Positions 42,316-51,291 of a stretch of 64,000 nt of DNA are shown piece by piece. The translations under genes were made by a program, and so were the position numbers. Position 1 is the first letter of the stretch. Each line of letters starts with the position of its first letter. A model generated the notes under the pieces. It worked only from the letters and a program-made list of their open reading frames with translations. It had not been told where the DNA came from and did not search any database. The DNA comes from Bacillus mobilis (GTDB taxonomy: Bacteria; Bacillota; Bacilli; Bacillales; Bacillaceae_G), in contig NZ_MACF01000046.1 of the NCBI RefSeq assembly GCF_001884045.1, positions 62,001 through 126,000 of the forward strand, in the 5' to 3' direction.

Positions 42316-43659
42316 ATGTTGCATCGTTATCTTCCAATGACAGAAGAAGACAAAAAAGAAATGTTACAAACGATCGGCGTTCAAACGATCGATGAGTTAT
42401 TCTCTGATATTCCAGAGAGTGTTCGTTTTAAAGGGGATTTAAAAATTAAAGAAGCAAAATCAGAGCCAGAGCTGTTAAAAGAGTTATCTCAAATGGCTAG
42501 TAAAAATGCTAACTTAAAACAATACGCTTCTTTCTTAGGAGCAGGCGTATACGATCATTACGCTCCAGTAATTGTAGATCACGTTATCTCTCGCTCAGAA
42601 TTTTATACAGCTTACACGCCATACCAACCAGAAATTTCACAAGGGGAATTACAAGCAATCTTTGAATTCCAAACAATGATTTGTGAATTAACAGGAATGG
42701 ATGTAGCAAACTCTTCTATGTACGATGGAGGTACAGCTTTAGCTGAAGCGGCAATGCTAGCAGCTGGCCATACTCGTAAAAAGAAAATTCTTGTATCTAG
42801 CGCAGTTCATCCAGAATCAAGAGCAGTACTTGAAACGTATGCAAAAGGTCAACATCTTGAAGTTGTTGAAATTAATCATAAAGATGGTGTAACAGATTTA
42901 GACGTATTACAAAGTGAAGTAGATGATACAGTTGCTTGTGTAATCGTTCAATATCCAAACTTCTTCGGACAAGTTGAAAAATTGGCTGATATTGAAAAAA
43001 TCGTTCATCAACAAAAATCATTATTTATCGTTTCTTCAAATCCATTATCATTAGGCGCATTAACACCACCAGGAAAATTTGGTGCGGATGTTGTAATCGG
43101 TGATGCACAACCATTTGGTATTCCAACGCAGTTTGGTGGACCACACTGTGGTTACTTTGCAACAACGAAAGCATTTATGCGTAAAATTCCAGGACGTCTT
43201 GTTGGACAAACTGTAGATTCAGATGGTAAACGTGGGTTTGTATTAACGTTACAAGCGCGTGAACAGCATATTCGCCGTGACAAAGCGACGTCTAACATTT
43301 GTTCAAACCAAGCGTTAAATGCATTAGCAGCATCAGTTGCAATGACGGCACTTGGTAAACAAGGTGTGAAAGAAATGGCACGTCAAAACATTTCTAAAGC
43401 ACAATATGCAAAACGTCAATTTGAAGCGAAAGGCTTCGCTGTAACATTTGCTGGACCATTCTTCAATGAGTTTGTTGTAGATTGCAAGCGTCCAGTGAAA
43501 GAAGTAAACGATGCATTATTACAAAAGAATATTATCGGCGGTTACGACCTAGGCCGTGATTATAAAGAGCATGAAAACCATATGCTTGTAGCAGTAACTG
43601 AGCTTCGTACAAAAGAGGAAATTGACACACTTGTAAACGAAATGGGGGCTATCCAATGA
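42316..43659 (+). CDS. gcvPA: Glycine decarboxylase subunit 1 (GcvPA)
   Basis: 447-residue N-terminal half of the P protein. It has [17 protein letters not shown] near 134 and the [13 protein letters not shown] motif near 328. It forms the heterotetramer with GcvPB but lacks the PLP lysine. The SD GGGGAGAGGGG lies in the 20-bp gap after gcvT. Its stop overlaps the gcvPB start. Confidence 0.95.
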   Translation: MLHRYLPMTEEDKKEMLQTIGVQTIDELFSDIPESVRFKGDLKIKEAKSEPELLKELSQMASKNANLKQYASFLGAGVYDHYAPVIVDHVISRSEFYTAYTPYQPEISQGELQAIFEFQTMICELTGMDVANSSMYDGGTALAEAAMLAAGHTRKKKILVSSAVHPESRAVLETYAKGQHLEVVEINHKDGVTDLDVLQSEVDDTVACVIVQYPNFFGQVEKLADIEKIVHQQKSLFIVSSNPLSLGALTPPGKFGADVVIGDAQPFGIPTQFGGPHCGYFATTKAFMRKIPGRLVGQTVDSDGKRGFVLTLQAREQHIRRDKATSNICSNQALNALAASVAMTALGKQGVKEMARQNISKAQYAKRQFEAKGFAVTFAGPFFNEFVVDCKRPVKEVNDALLQKNIIGGYDLGRDYKEHENHMLVAVTELRTKEEIDTLVNEMGAIQ

Positions 43660-45131
43660 AGAACCAAGACCAAGCACTTATCTTTGAAGTGAGTAAAGAA
43701 GGACGCATAGGATATAGCCTACCAAAATTAGATGTAGAAGAAGTGAAACTAGAAGATGTGTTTGAGAGCGATTATATTCGAGTAGAAGATGCAGAGCTAC
43801 CAGAAGTATCTGAACTTGACATTATGCGCCACTATACAGCACTTTCAAACCGTAACCACGGTGTAGATTCTGGATTCTATCCACTTGGATCTTGTACGAT
43901 GAAATATAATCCGAAAATTAATGAGAGTGTAGCTCGTTTTGCAGGATTTGCAAATATTCATCCGTTGCAAGATGAAAAGACAGTACAAGGTGCAATGGAA
44001 TTAATGTATGACTTACAAGAGCATTTAATTGAAATTACAGGTATGGATACTGTTACATTACAACCAGCAGCTGGTGCACACGGAGAATGGACAGGCTTAA
44101 TGTTAATTCGTGCATACCATGAAGCAAATGGTGACTTTAACCGTACGAAAGTAATTGTGCCTGACTCTGCTCACGGAACGAACCCAGCATCTGCAACTGT
44201 AGCTGGTTTTGAAACAATTACAGTAAAATCAAATGAAAATGGTCTTGTTGACTTAGAAGATTTAAAACGTGTTGTAAACGAAGAAACAGCAGCACTTATG
44301 TTAACAAATCCTAATACATTAGGTTTATTCGAAGAAAACATTTTAGAAATGGCAGAAATCGTCCATAATGCAGGCGGTAAATTATACTATGATGGTGCAA
44401 ACTTAAATGCGGTATTAAGCCAAGCGCGCCCAGGAGATATGGGATTTGACGTTGTGCATTTAAACCTTCATAAAACATTTACAGGTCCTCACGGCGGCGG
44501 TGGCCCAGGTTCTGGTCCAGTAGGCGTGAAAGCTGATTTAATTCCGTACTTACCAAAACCAATTTTAGAGAAAACGGAAAATGGTTATCGCTTTAACTAT
44601 GATCGTCCGGAAGCAATTGGGCGCGTAAAACCGTTCTATGGTAACTTCGGAATTAACGTTCGTGCATACACATACATTCGTTCTATGGGTCCAGATGGAC
44701 TACGTGCAGTAACGGAGTATGCGGTATTAAACGCGAACTATATGATGAGAAGACTAGCACCATTCTATGATCTTCCATTCGATAGACATTGTAAGCATGA
44801 GTTTGTATTATCAGGTCGTCGTCAAAAGAAACTTGGTGTACGTACGTTAGATATTGCAAAACGCCTGCTTGATTTCGGTTACCATCCACCAACAATTTAC
44901 TTCCCATTAAATGTGGAAGAATGTATTATGATTGAGCCGACAGAAACAGAATCAAAAGAAACTTTAGACGGTTTCATTGATAAGATGATTCAAATTGCTA
45001 AAGAAGTAGAAGAAAATCCAGAAGTTGTACAAGAAGCACCTCATACAACAGTCATTAAACGTTTAGACGAAACGATGGCTGCACGTAAACCAGTTTTACG
45101 TTATGAAAAACCAGCTCCTGTACAAGTTTGA
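43656..45131 (+). CDS. gcvPB: Glycine decarboxylase subunit 2 (GcvPB)
   Basis: 491-residue catalytic half of the P protein. The PLP lysine is in [18 protein letters not shown] near residue 271. [13 protein letters not shown] near 80 and [10 protein letters not shown] near 139 are conserved. It decarboxylates glycine and loads aminomethyl on GcvH. An ATGA overlap couples it to gcvPA. A terminator follows. Confidence 0.96.
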   Translation: MKNQDQALIFEVSKEGRIGYSLPKLDVEEVKLEDVFESDYIRVEDAELPEVSELDIMRHYTALSNRNHGVDSGFYPLGSCTMKYNPKINESVARFAGFANIHPLQDEKTVQGAMELMYDLQEHLIEITGMDTVTLQPAAGAHGEWTGLMLIRAYHEANGDFNRTKVIVPDSAHGTNPASATVAGFETITVKSNENGLVDLEDLKRVVNEETAALMLTNPNTLGLFEENILEMAEIVHNAGGKLYYDGANLNAVLSQARPGDMGFDVVHLNLHKTFTGPHGGGGPGSGPVGVKADLIPYLPKPILEKTENGYRFNYDRPEAIGRVKPFYGNFGINVRAYTYIRSMGPDGLRAVTEYAVLNANYMMRRLAPFYDLPFDRHCKHEFVLSGRRQKKLGVRTLDIAKRLLDFGYHPPTIYFPLNVEECIMIEPTETESKETLDGFIDKMIQIAKEVEENPEVVQEAPHTTVIKRLDETMAARKPVLRYEKPAPVQV

Positions 45132-45146
45132 TTAAAATAACAAAGG

Positions 45147-45177
45147 AAGAACTCGCTATATGCGGGTTCTTTTTTTT
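45147..45177 (+). terminator. Terminator of the gcv operon
   Basis: AAGAACTCGC (45147-45156) pairs with GCGGGTTCTT (45162-45171, one G-U), followed by a T run to 45177. Confidence 0.88.
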
Positions 45178-45403
45178 GTATGGAGAATTCGTGCAGAATT
45201 CGTGAAGAAAATGTTAAAAATTTATATTTTTTGTTTCATAATGGCGTAAAGAAGCTGTTTCATAGGTGATTTTGTTGAAAAAGTCGGTTTGATAAAAGTA
45301 TTTATTTTTGTTAGAATTTTATTGAAATTAAGAAGATGTAATGAGATAGGAATGACTCATTTTTATGTATATGTGAAAAAACGAGCAATCTGGGGGTGAA
45401 AAT

Positions 45404-45628
45404 GTGGGATATCGGTGTTATAGAATGATATACCATTTAGAAAACGGAAAAACGATTAAAGATATAAAAGAATTTTGTTATCGAGACCAGGGAAAAGTAC
45501 TAGAAAGAGTAGCTCATCGTGTAATGGATAATAGAGAAGTGACGGCAATTGATAAGCAAGGAACGATCATTTCGATAGCATGTGAGGACATTGTAAAGGT
45601 GGAACTTGATTACATAACAGAAAGTTAA
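45404..45628 (+). CDS. Small hypothetical protein
   Basis: 74 residues from GTG 45404, five bases after GGGGGTG. The sequence is beta/alpha mixed with CYRMIYHLENGKTIKDIKEF and EVTAIDKQGTIISIACEDIVKVE. The alternation suggests a small barrel. No family is recognised. It is separated from gcvPB by 270 bp of AT-rich DNA in which I see no other gene. Confidence 0.6.
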   Translation: MGYRCYRMIYHLENGKTIKDIKEFCYRDQGKVLERVAHRVMDNREVTAIDKQGTIISIACEDIVKVELDYITES

Positions 45629-45698
45629 CCTTGAGTCATATCGAATTATTCGATAAAATATACTGTTGAATGGTGAAGTGAGAAGAGAGGAGTTTATC

Positions 45699-45890
45699 AT
45701 GGGTAGCACAAGACACTTTTATATGTTTATCTTAGCGTTTGTTCTTGTTGTCGCATTAACGATTTATTTAATTGTTGATAGCACTTGGTACAACACAGTT
45801 CATCCTGCGTTCCTTCTGTTTATGTATGTAGGAATTGCGGTAGTGAGTTTCGGAATGAGAGATGAGATGTTAGATCGCTTTGAAAAGTGA
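45699..45890 (+). CDS. Small two-helix membrane protein
   Basis: 63 residues from ATG 45699 after GAGAGGAG. Two hydrophobic helices (about 6-24 and 37-53) are separated by DSTWYNTVHPA; a short charged tail ends DEMLDRFEK. Function is unknown. A strong terminator follows. Confidence 0.65.
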   Translation: MGSTRHFYMFILAFVLVVALTIYLIVDSTWYNTVHPAFLLFMYVGIAVVSFGMRDEMLDRFEK

Positions 45891-45900
45891 TACATATACG

Positions 45901-45932
45901 AAAGACCAACAGGAAAATGTTGGTCTTTTTTT
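45901..45932 (+). terminator. Terminator after the two-helix membrane protein gene
   Basis: AAAGACCAACA (45901-45911) and TGTTGGTCTTT (45918-45928), followed by TTTT. Confidence 0.92.
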
Positions 45933-45950
45933 CTTGCCAAAAATAGGATG

Positions 45951-45995
45951 GTGTGTATATACTGTATATATAAGGTATATACAGTATATACACAC
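45951..45995 (+). promoter_or_regulatory. 45-bp palindromic operator of the GntR/YtrA-type repressor
   Basis: Two perfect 20-bp arms flank TAAGG: GTGTGTATATACTGTATATA (45951-45970) and its reverse complement (45976-45995). Within them GTATATAC-type subrepeats recur. The site lies directly before the SD TGGAGGAA of the repressor gene, so it should mediate autorepression of the whole transporter operon. Confidence 0.85.
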
Positions 45996-46008
45996 ACTGG
46001 AGGAAAAC

Positions 46009-46383
46009 ATGAATATTATTATTTCGAATTCTTCCCAAGACCCTATTTATGTGCAAATAAGAAAACAATTAAGCCAGCTTATTTTAAATGGTGGTTTAAA
46101 GGGTGGAGACCAATTACCGTCTATTCGTAGCTTAGCGAAGGAATTACAAATTAGTGTAATTACAACGAAGCGTGCGTACGAGGAGCTTGAAAAAGAAGGA
46201 TATATAGAAACTGTTGCTGGGAAGGGGACTTATGTTTCACGTAAAAATAATGAACTACTAAAAGAACAGCGGCTACGTTTACTGGAAAGTAAAGCGGAAG
46301 AGATTGTGAATGAAAGTAAAGCGTTGCAGCTTTCACTTGAAGATTTACAGCAGATGATTGCGTGTTTATATGAGGGGGAATAA
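46009..46383 (+). CDS. GntR-family (YtrA subfamily) transcriptional repressor
   Basis: 124 residues from ATG 46009 after TGGAGGAA. The N-terminal winged helix (DPIYVQIRKQLSQLIL, QLPSIRSLAKELQISVITTKRAYEEL, GYIETVAGKGTYV) is typical. The C-terminal part is only about 45 residues of coiled helix, as in YtrA repressors that control ABC exporters. It is followed three bases later by the ATPase gene, and its operator overlaps the promoter region. Confidence 0.9.
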   Translation: MNIIISNSSQDPIYVQIRKQLSQLILNGGLKGGDQLPSIRSLAKELQISVITTKRAYEELEKEGYIETVAGKGTYVSRKNNELLKEQRLRLLESKAEEIVNESKALQLSLEDLQQMIACLYEGE

Positions 46384-46386
46384 GAG

Positions 46387-47259
46387 ATGTTAGAGCTAAA
46401 AAATGTTTGTAAAAGTTATCAAGATTTTGTAGTGAAAAATATAAGTTTTACGTTACCACGCGGATATATTATGGGATTTGTCGGACCGAATGGAGCCGGG
46501 AAAAGTACGACGATCAAAATGATTATGAATTTAATTCGAAAAGATAGCGGCGATATAAAAATTTTTGGCAAGGACAATAAGAAAGCCGAAAAAGAAATAA
46601 AACAAAATATCGGTTTTGTATATGATGAAAATCATTACTATGAAGATTTAACATGTGAACAAATGAAGCGTATTATTGCGCCGTTATATAAAAAGTGGGA
46701 CGAAGAGCAGTATCAATCGTATATGCATAGATTGCAAGTTCCGAAGTATAAAAAAATTAAAGAACTATCAAAAGGGATGAAAATGAAATTTGCGATTGCC
46801 ATCGCACTTTCGCACCACGCGGAATTTATTATTATGGACGAACCAACAGCAGGATTAGATCCAGTTGTTCGAAGTGAATTACTTGATATGTTACAAGAAA
46901 TTGTAATGGAAGATAAAGTATCTGTATTATTCTCAACACACATTACAACAGACTTAGAGCGCATTGCAGATTATATTACGTTTATCAATGATGGAGAAAT
47001 TATATTTACTGGTGAAAAAGATGAATTAATGGAGAACTACGTAGTCGTAAAAGGAAGTAATGATTTACTAGACCGAGAAGGAAAAGAGCTATTTGTGGGA
47101 TTACGAAAAAATAAGTTCGGTTTTGAAGGTTTAGCGAAGGATAAACAAGCAATTATCGATTGGTTTGGAAATGAGGTTGTACTAGAAAAGCCTACATTAG
47201 ATGATATTATCGTTTACACCGCGAAAGGAAGAGGTGCCTATGCGTCAGCTCGTATATAA
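46387..47259 (+). CDS. ABC transporter ATPase, exporter type
   Basis: 290 residues with Walker A GPNGAGKST near residue 37, signature LSKGMKMK (a variant of LSGGQ) near 127, Walker B FIIMDEPTAGLDP near 147 and switch H in STHITTD. The sequence class is that of two-component ABC-2 exporters such as YtrB/BcrA. It overlaps the first permease gene by 20 nt. Confidence 0.9.
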   Translation: MLELKNVCKSYQDFVVKNISFTLPRGYIMGFVGPNGAGKSTTIKMIMNLIRKDSGDIKIFGKDNKKAEKEIKQNIGFVYDENHYYEDLTCEQMKRIIAPLYKKWDEEQYQSYMHRLQVPKYKKIKELSKGMKMKFAIAIALSHHAEFIIMDEPTAGLDPVVRSELLDMLQEIVMEDKVSVLFSTHITTDLERIADYITFINDGEIIFTGEKDELMENYVVVKGSNDLLDREGKELFVGLRKNKFGFEGLAKDKQAIIDWFGNEVVLEKPTLDDIIVYTAKGRGAYASARI

Positions 47260-47899
47260 AGATTTGTTCTTTTTTCGGGGGATATGGCCAGTGTATCTTA
47301 CTATACCCTTTATATTCTTTTTATTTGAAAACGGTGATGGAATGCTGTTTCCTATGAGTTGTTTATTTGTAACGCTTTCCTCAGTTACGATATTAATCGT
47401 AATAGATGAACGAAATACAAGTGACATTATTATGAATAGTTTACCGTTAAGCAGAAAGGATATCATAATTGCTAGATATATTTCCAGTGCAATATTTATT
47501 GTAGGTGGCATGTTCTCTACTTTATTGCTTATTTTCCTTATAAGAGGTATCGCTGTTATTGGTGATATCGGTGCACCTATATACATTGAAATTCCATGGT
47601 ATGGAGTAGTAAATGGGCTTTTTTACGCCGTGTTTTTAGTTGTCACCTTTTTCCCTAGTTATTATGCTATAAAATCGAATGTAGTAAGAAGTCTAGTATC
47701 AGCAGCATCAATAGGAGTCGGGGGGATACTTTGGATATTTATTAGTGATGGGCTGAATGAAACAACACCTTCATTCCTAGAGTGGATTATGAATCCTGTG
47801 CATATTGGTGTATTTATAGTTGGATTCATTGCATTAGTCAGTATTTATATCGCTTCCATGTTTCTTACAATCAAAATTTATGAAGCACGTGATTTATAG
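47240..47899 (+). CDS. ABC-2 type permease, first of three paralogues
   Basis: 219 residues from ATG 47240 (SD GAAGAGGTG), overlapping the ATPase gene. It has six hydrophobic segments. The N-terminus MRQLVYKDLFF and the block IVIDERNTSDIIMNSLPLSRKDIIIARY recur in the next two genes. It ends KIYEARDL. Likely a half-transporter of the exporter encoded by this operon. Confidence 0.85.
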   Translation: MRQLVYKDLFFFRGIWPVYLTIPFIFFLFENGDGMLFPMSCLFVTLSSVTILIVIDERNTSDIIMNSLPLSRKDIIIARYISSAIFIVGGMFSTLLLIFLIRGIAVIGDIGAPIYIEIPWYGVVNGLFYAVFLVVTFFPSYYAIKSNVVRSLVSAASIGVGGILWIFISDGLNETTPSFLEWIMNPVHIGVFIVGFIALVSIYIASMFLTIKIYEARDL

Positions 47900-47932
47900 A
47901 AGAGGCTCTTTTCATACCAGGAGGTGTAATAC

Positions 47933-48556
47933 ATGATCAAGCAACTAGTTTTAAAAGATATGATGCTGCAAAAAAAATTAGGGTTTATTGGTTTTATATG
48001 TTTGCTTTTCCTTACAATTGCTGATTTCGGTAGCGACAATTTTCTTCTGACGCTTAGTATAACTATACCTATCCTTGGAACAATATGGTCGACGAGTTAT
48101 GAAGCTAGAAATAAGAGTGAAAAGATATTAAATAGTTTACCACTTCAACGTAAGGAAATTGTCATAGCAAAATACATATTTGTAAGTATTTTAGTTGTTT
48201 TAGGTGTGGTTTTCTCACTTTTAGTTGGTCTAATTCAGTTGCAAAATGAACATATAACTGGATTTATGCTGTGGGGAGCGATTCTTGGCGGAATAACGGG
48301 AGGATTGGTTTATATCATGATCGTACTTCCAATTGAATTTTCGGTAGGATATGGTAGTTCGAAACAGGCTGCTTATTTTATGGGAATTATAGTTGGTGGA
48401 TTAAGTGGAGTAATTGTAAGTAGTGTATGGTTAGGTGTTGAGAATGCTTGGAGCACGAGTTTATTCGTAAATGTTTGTTTTATAGCTGGGCTGCTTCTTT
48501 TATATATCATATCTATGTTACTCTCAATTCATTTGTATAGTGAGCGTGATTTGTAA
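47933..48556 (+). CDS. ABC-2 type permease, second paralogue
   Basis: 207 residues from ATG 47933 after CAGGAGGTG. It shares with its neighbours MIKQLVLKDMML, the block EARNKSEKILNSLPLQRKEIVIAKY and the ending HLYSERDL. Six membrane helices are likely. Probably cotranscribed; only 33 bp follow the previous gene. Confidence 0.85.
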   Translation: MIKQLVLKDMMLQKKLGFIGFICLLFLTIADFGSDNFLLTLSITIPILGTIWSTSYEARNKSEKILNSLPLQRKEIVIAKYIFVSILVVLGVVFSLLVGLIQLQNEHITGFMLWGAILGGITGGLVYIMIVLPIEFSVGYGSSKQAAYFMGIIVGGLSGVIVSSVWLGVENAWSTSLFVNVCFIAGLLLLYIISMLLSIHLYSERDL

Positions 48557-48573
48557 GGGGGAGGAGAATAGTT

Positions 48574-49167
48574 TTGAAACAACTAATTTTAAAAGATTTT
48601 ATTATTCAGTGGAAGTTTTTAATGTGGTACATATTATACCCTATTCTCTTTTATATGGCCTTAAAAGATACGGGAAATGTATTCGTAATTATGTCGGTCA
48701 TTTTTACAGTTATGGCGACGATCAAAACGTTTGAAGCCGATGGTAAAAATGAGAGTGAAGTAATAGTAAATAGTTTACCGATATTGAAAAAAGAAATTGT
48801 ATTTGCCAAATATGTCGTATCGATTATTATTCTTTTCATAAGTGTATCAATTGGTTGTTTTACGATGGTAATGAAAAATGGAACTAATATATTTAAATTT
48901 ATTGAAACGACAGTGTTTACTAGTATTAGCTTCATTTTAGTATATTTAAGTTTTGTTCTACCGATAGCGTTTTGGCTAGGATATAAAAAAACTATTTTTA
49001 TTACGATAGTAATATTCATGGCACCGATTGTTATTTTAGAAACTTTGTTTGAAATCAACCTAGAACAAATTCAACTATATAACAGCGTGTTATTCATTAG
49101 TTCAATATGCATGTTCATAGTATCTATCTTCGTTTCAGTGAAATTGTATGAGAAGAGAGAATTTTAG
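48574..49167 (+). CDS. ABC-2 type permease, third paralogue
   Basis: 197 residues from TTG 48574 after AGGGGGAGGAG. It has the same design: MKQLILKDFII, FEADGKNESEVIVNSLPILKKEIVFAKY, six helices and the ending KLYEKREF. It is slightly shorter and more diverged. A terminator lies at its end. Confidence 0.83.
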   Translation: MKQLILKDFIIQWKFLMWYILYPILFYMALKDTGNVFVIMSVIFTVMATIKTFEADGKNESEVIVNSLPILKKEIVFAKYVVSIIILFISVSIGCFTMVMKNGTNIFKFIETTVFTSISFILVYLSFVLPIAFWLGYKKTIFITIVIFMAPIVILETLFEINLEQIQLYNSVLFISSICMFIVSIFVSVKLYEKREF

Positions 49168-49196
49168 AAGGTGCCTTATGTAAGGCACCTTCTTTA
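49166..49196. terminator. Terminator of the exporter operon
   Basis: AGAAGGTGCCTTA (49166-49178) and TAAGGCACCTTCT (49181-49193), then TTAA. It also overlaps the end of the converging small gene. Confidence 0.85.
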
Positions 49197-49346
49197 ATAA
49201 CGACAATATGAAAGTAAGAGTTTATAAACAGAAAGGCTATTCGGTACAACATCTTTCGGAGTATGTAATATAAAGCTGAAAATGATAACGAGAATGAGAA
49301 AGAAGAAAAATAAAAATAGGATCTGCTTATGTATAGAATTTTGCAT
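49194..49346 (-). CDS. 50-residue single-pass membrane peptide
   Basis: From ATG 49346 after AAGGAGTG. MQNSIHKQ is followed by a very hydrophobic helix (ILFLFFFFLILVIIFSFIL) and a short polar tail ending SYCRY. No family is recognised. The good SD supports translation. Confidence 0.5.
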   Translation of the reverse strand: MQNSIHKQILFLFFFFLILVIIFSFILHTPKDVVPNSLSVYKLLLSYCRY

Positions 49347-49418
49347 ATTATTCACTCCTTTTTTAGGTAGTATGTCCAAAAGAAAGGAGTGTATGAAGAA
49401 TTTTAGGAGGGGAGAATG

Positions 49419-49604
49419 ATGAACAAAAGAAAATGGTTATATAGAATAGGGATATTTTTATTTTCGATCGGTCTCGTATTAGCAAATTTCTATTCAGATA
49501 TACCATCACCATTTCCTAATTTGCATAAAGGGATTGGTATCAGTATTGTCATCGTTGGTCTTCTTTGTCTTATCACATCAAACTTCTACAGAAATTCCGA
49601 ATGA
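49419..49604 (+). CDS. Small two-helix membrane protein
   Basis: 61 residues (ATG 49419, or 49416) behind AGGAGGGGAG. Two hydrophobic helices (WLYRIGIFLFSIGLVLANF and GISIVIVGLLCLITSNF) flank a proline-rich loop (SDIPSPFPNLHKG). Function is unknown. A stem-loop terminator follows. Confidence 0.65.
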   Translation: MNKRKWLYRIGIFLFSIGLVLANFYSDIPSPFPNLHKGIGISIVIVGLLCLITSNFYRNSE

Positions 49605-49610
49605 ATATAA

Positions 49611-49649
49611 AAAAGGACAGTTACTCTTTTTCTGAAGTACTGTCCTTTT
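49611..49649 (+). terminator. Terminator-like hairpin between converging small genes
   Basis: AAAAGGACAGT (49611-49621) and ACTGTCCTTTT (49639-49649) pair around a 17-nt loop, followed by TA. The right part lies inside the end of the minus-strand gene. Confidence 0.6.
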
Positions 49650-49878
49650 TACATAATGTATTCCATAGTTTGGCGATACTCCATATAATGACGATTGCAA
49701 TGGAGGCAATAACTGACCAAACAATAGATGCAATTTCAAGTGCCATGTTAGGAAGAAATGTAAGAATGGATACGACTCTATGAAACAACCATTCTATTAT
49801 ATGAAAACTGATTTGCAGTAGAATGACAATCCCGAGTGTAATCCATGCTAACATTTGTTTTCCTTTTTCTTTCCACAT
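49621..49878 (-). CDS. Small membrane protein of unknown function
   Basis: 85 residues from ATG 49878 after GAGGTG. Two hydrophobic helices (about 9-30 and 48-68) are separated by HRVVSILTFLPN. The tail is charged (KKDSTSEKE). It lies 15 bp downstream of the SMR pair on the same strand, so it may be in that operon. Confidence 0.6.
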   Translation of the reverse strand: MWKEKGKQMLAWITLGIVILLQISFHIIEWLFHRVVSILTFLPNMALEIASIVWSVIASIAIVIIWSIAKLWNTLCKKDSTSEKE

Positions 49879-49893
49879 GACATTCACCTCACG

Positions 49894-50208
49894 TTAGCTT
49901 AATAGTTTTAAGCCAACAGCGCCGCATAGAATGCAGCTTAAGAAGGCAAGTCGACGCCAATCCGCTGATTCACGGAAAATAAGAATACCTAGAAGTGCAC
50001 TTCCGGCAGTTCCGATTCCAGTCCAAATCGCGTAAGCAGTTCCCATCGGTAATGTGTCCATCGCAAGAGATAAGAAGAAGAAGCTTACGCCGAAGTTAGC
50101 GATTAAAATAACTTTTGGTGCCCAGCCTTTCTTTTCAGTGGCTACTTTCATAAAGAGTACACCAATAATTTCACAAATACCAGCTAGAATTAAAAATACC
50201 CAAGCCAT
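49894..50208 (-). CDS. SMR-family efflux protein, second subunit (YkkD-like)
   Basis: 104-residue four-helix small multidrug resistance protein. The membrane-embedded glutamate is E13 (AGICEIIGVLFMK), followed by FFFLSLAMDTLPMGTAYAIWTGIGTAGSALLGILIF. Paired SMR proteins work as heterodimers in opposite orientation, exporting cations such as guanidinium derivatives or quaternary amines. It starts one base after the stop of its partner. Confidence 0.9.
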   Translation of the reverse strand: MAWVFLILAGICEIIGVLFMKVATEKKGWAPKVILIANFGVSFFFLSLAMDTLPMGTAYAIWTGIGTAGSALLGILIFRESADWRRLAFLSCILCGAVGLKLLS

Positions 50209-50209
50209 T

Positions 50210-50542
50210 TTATGCGGCCTCCTTCGCTTCTTTTTCTTCTGTTACTCGTTTTAGCCCAATTACTCCGAAGAAGATTAAACCGATTAATAAAACTTTTACA
50301 ATAGAGAAAGGTTCTCCGAAGATGAAAATCTCTGTCAGAACGATCCCACCAGCTCCAATTCCTGTAAAGACTGCATATACAGTGCCGACAGGTAAATCTT
50401 TATAAGCTTTAAATAATAAAACGAAACTAATTGTAATTAATAATGCAACACCAGCCCATTCAAGTGGTGCCTCCGCGTGTTTTAGTCCAATGACCCAAAA
50501 GATTTCAATAATACCAGCTATGATTACATAAATCCATGCCAT
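50210..50542 (-). CDS. SMR-family efflux protein, first subunit (YkkC-like)
   Basis: 110-residue four-helix SMR protein. It has E13 (AGIIEIFWVIGLKHAE), LLFKAYKDLPVGTVYAVFTGIGAGGIVLTEI and a charged tail EEKEAKEAA. The longer tail and opposite charge bias from its partner suggest an obligate heterodimer. In B. subtilis ykkCD is controlled by a guanidine riboswitch. No such RNA is visible here, but a TetR operator precedes the gene. Confidence 0.9.
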   Translation of the reverse strand: MAWIYVIIAGIIEIFWVIGLKHAEAPLEWAGVALLITISFVLLFKAYKDLPVGTVYAVFTGIGAGGIVLTEIFIFGEPFSIVKVLLIGLIFFGVIGLKRVTEEKEAKEAA

Positions 50543-50558
50543 ATGTCATTTCTCCTTC

Positions 50559-50574
50559 CTACCAGTCGTTAGGT
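50559..50574. promoter_or_regulatory. TetR operator in front of the SMR pair
   Basis: CTACCAGTCGTTAGGT is an imperfect dyad (TACC...GGTA). It matches the site before tetR at 51203-51218 in 14 of 16 bases. Confidence 0.75.
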
Positions 50575-50613
50575 AAAGGGCTTAAAAACGACGCATTGCA
50601 AAGGAGCAATCCG

Positions 50614-51189
50614 TCAGTTTGAAAGGCCTCGCCAAAATACTTGCCAAGAGGCGTTTAAACGAGTCTCAAAGCGATTTAAACCTGCAAATAGTAGCTCAAC
50701 CATAAGTCCGTCTAGTAAGCATAGAAAAGCTTCTAGAGCGTCTTCTACTTCAATGTTATGCAGTTCACTTTGCTCGTTTGCACGTTTAAATATAGGGAAT
50801 AAAAGTTTTCCGACGTTCTCAATGTGTGTATTCGCTTTTTCGATAATTTGTTCGCGAAATGCATCGGGCGGAAAATAGGAAGTTCGTAACCAAAACATTG
50901 ATTCTTCACTTTCACCAAATCGTTTTGCGTAGCCCTTTAGTAACTGTAAGAGCGATTCTTCAGTAGACGAATTTGAAAAATTTTCGATATCGTCTGTGAA
51001 GCTCTGTAAATCTTTTTGAAGAGCGGATTCTAAGCATATAAAATATAGCTCTTCTTTTCCTTTAAAGTGTGCGTAAATCGATGGTTTTTTAATCCCAACT
51101 TCTTGAGCAATATTTGCTAATGAAGTTCCTTCATAGCCGTAGCGTGCGAAATGAGAAAGTGCTACAGCTTTAATGCGGTTTGCTGTCAT
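50614..51189 (-). CDS. TetR-family repressor of the SMR pair
   Basis: 191 residues from ATG 51189 (ATG 51195 alternative). The N-terminal helix-turn-helix reads IKAVALSHFARYGYEGTSLANIAQEVGIKKPSIYAHFKGKEEL. The C-terminal ligand domain is helical and diverged. It lies directly upstream of the two SMR genes on the same strand and has a matching operator before itself and before them, so it very likely represses both. Confidence 0.9.
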   Translation of the reverse strand: MTANRIKAVALSHFARYGYEGTSLANIAQEVGIKKPSIYAHFKGKEELYFICLESALQKDLQSFTDDIENFSNSSTEESLLQLLKGYAKRFGESEESMFWLRTSYFPPDAFREQIIEKANTHIENVGKLLFPIFKRANEQSELHNIEVEDALEAFLCLLDGLMVELLFAGLNRFETRLNASWQVFWRGLSN

Positions 51190-51202
51190 TTTCATCCCCT
51201 AC

Positions 51203-51218
51203 CTACCGTTCGTTAGGT
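51203..51218. promoter_or_regulatory. TetR operator in front of tetR
   Basis: CTACCGTTCGTTAGGT, a dyad with CCTA...TAGG, lies 14 bp before the tetR start and matches the second site at 50559. Confidence 0.75.
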
Positions 51219-51291
51219 TCATTATATGAGATGGAAAATATAAAGTCAATAGGGGAAGAGCTGAAAAAGAGCGCAATAGGTAACGCTCTTT

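Noticed and set aside
45132-45403. A gene or RNA between gcvPB and the 74-residue ORF
   Set aside because: The sequence is AT-rich, without an SD-supported frame or a strong dyad beyond the gcv terminator.
50543-50613. Guanidine (ykkC) riboswitch before the SMR pair
   Set aside because: None of the conserved ykkC blocks is present; the short gap holds a TetR operator instead.
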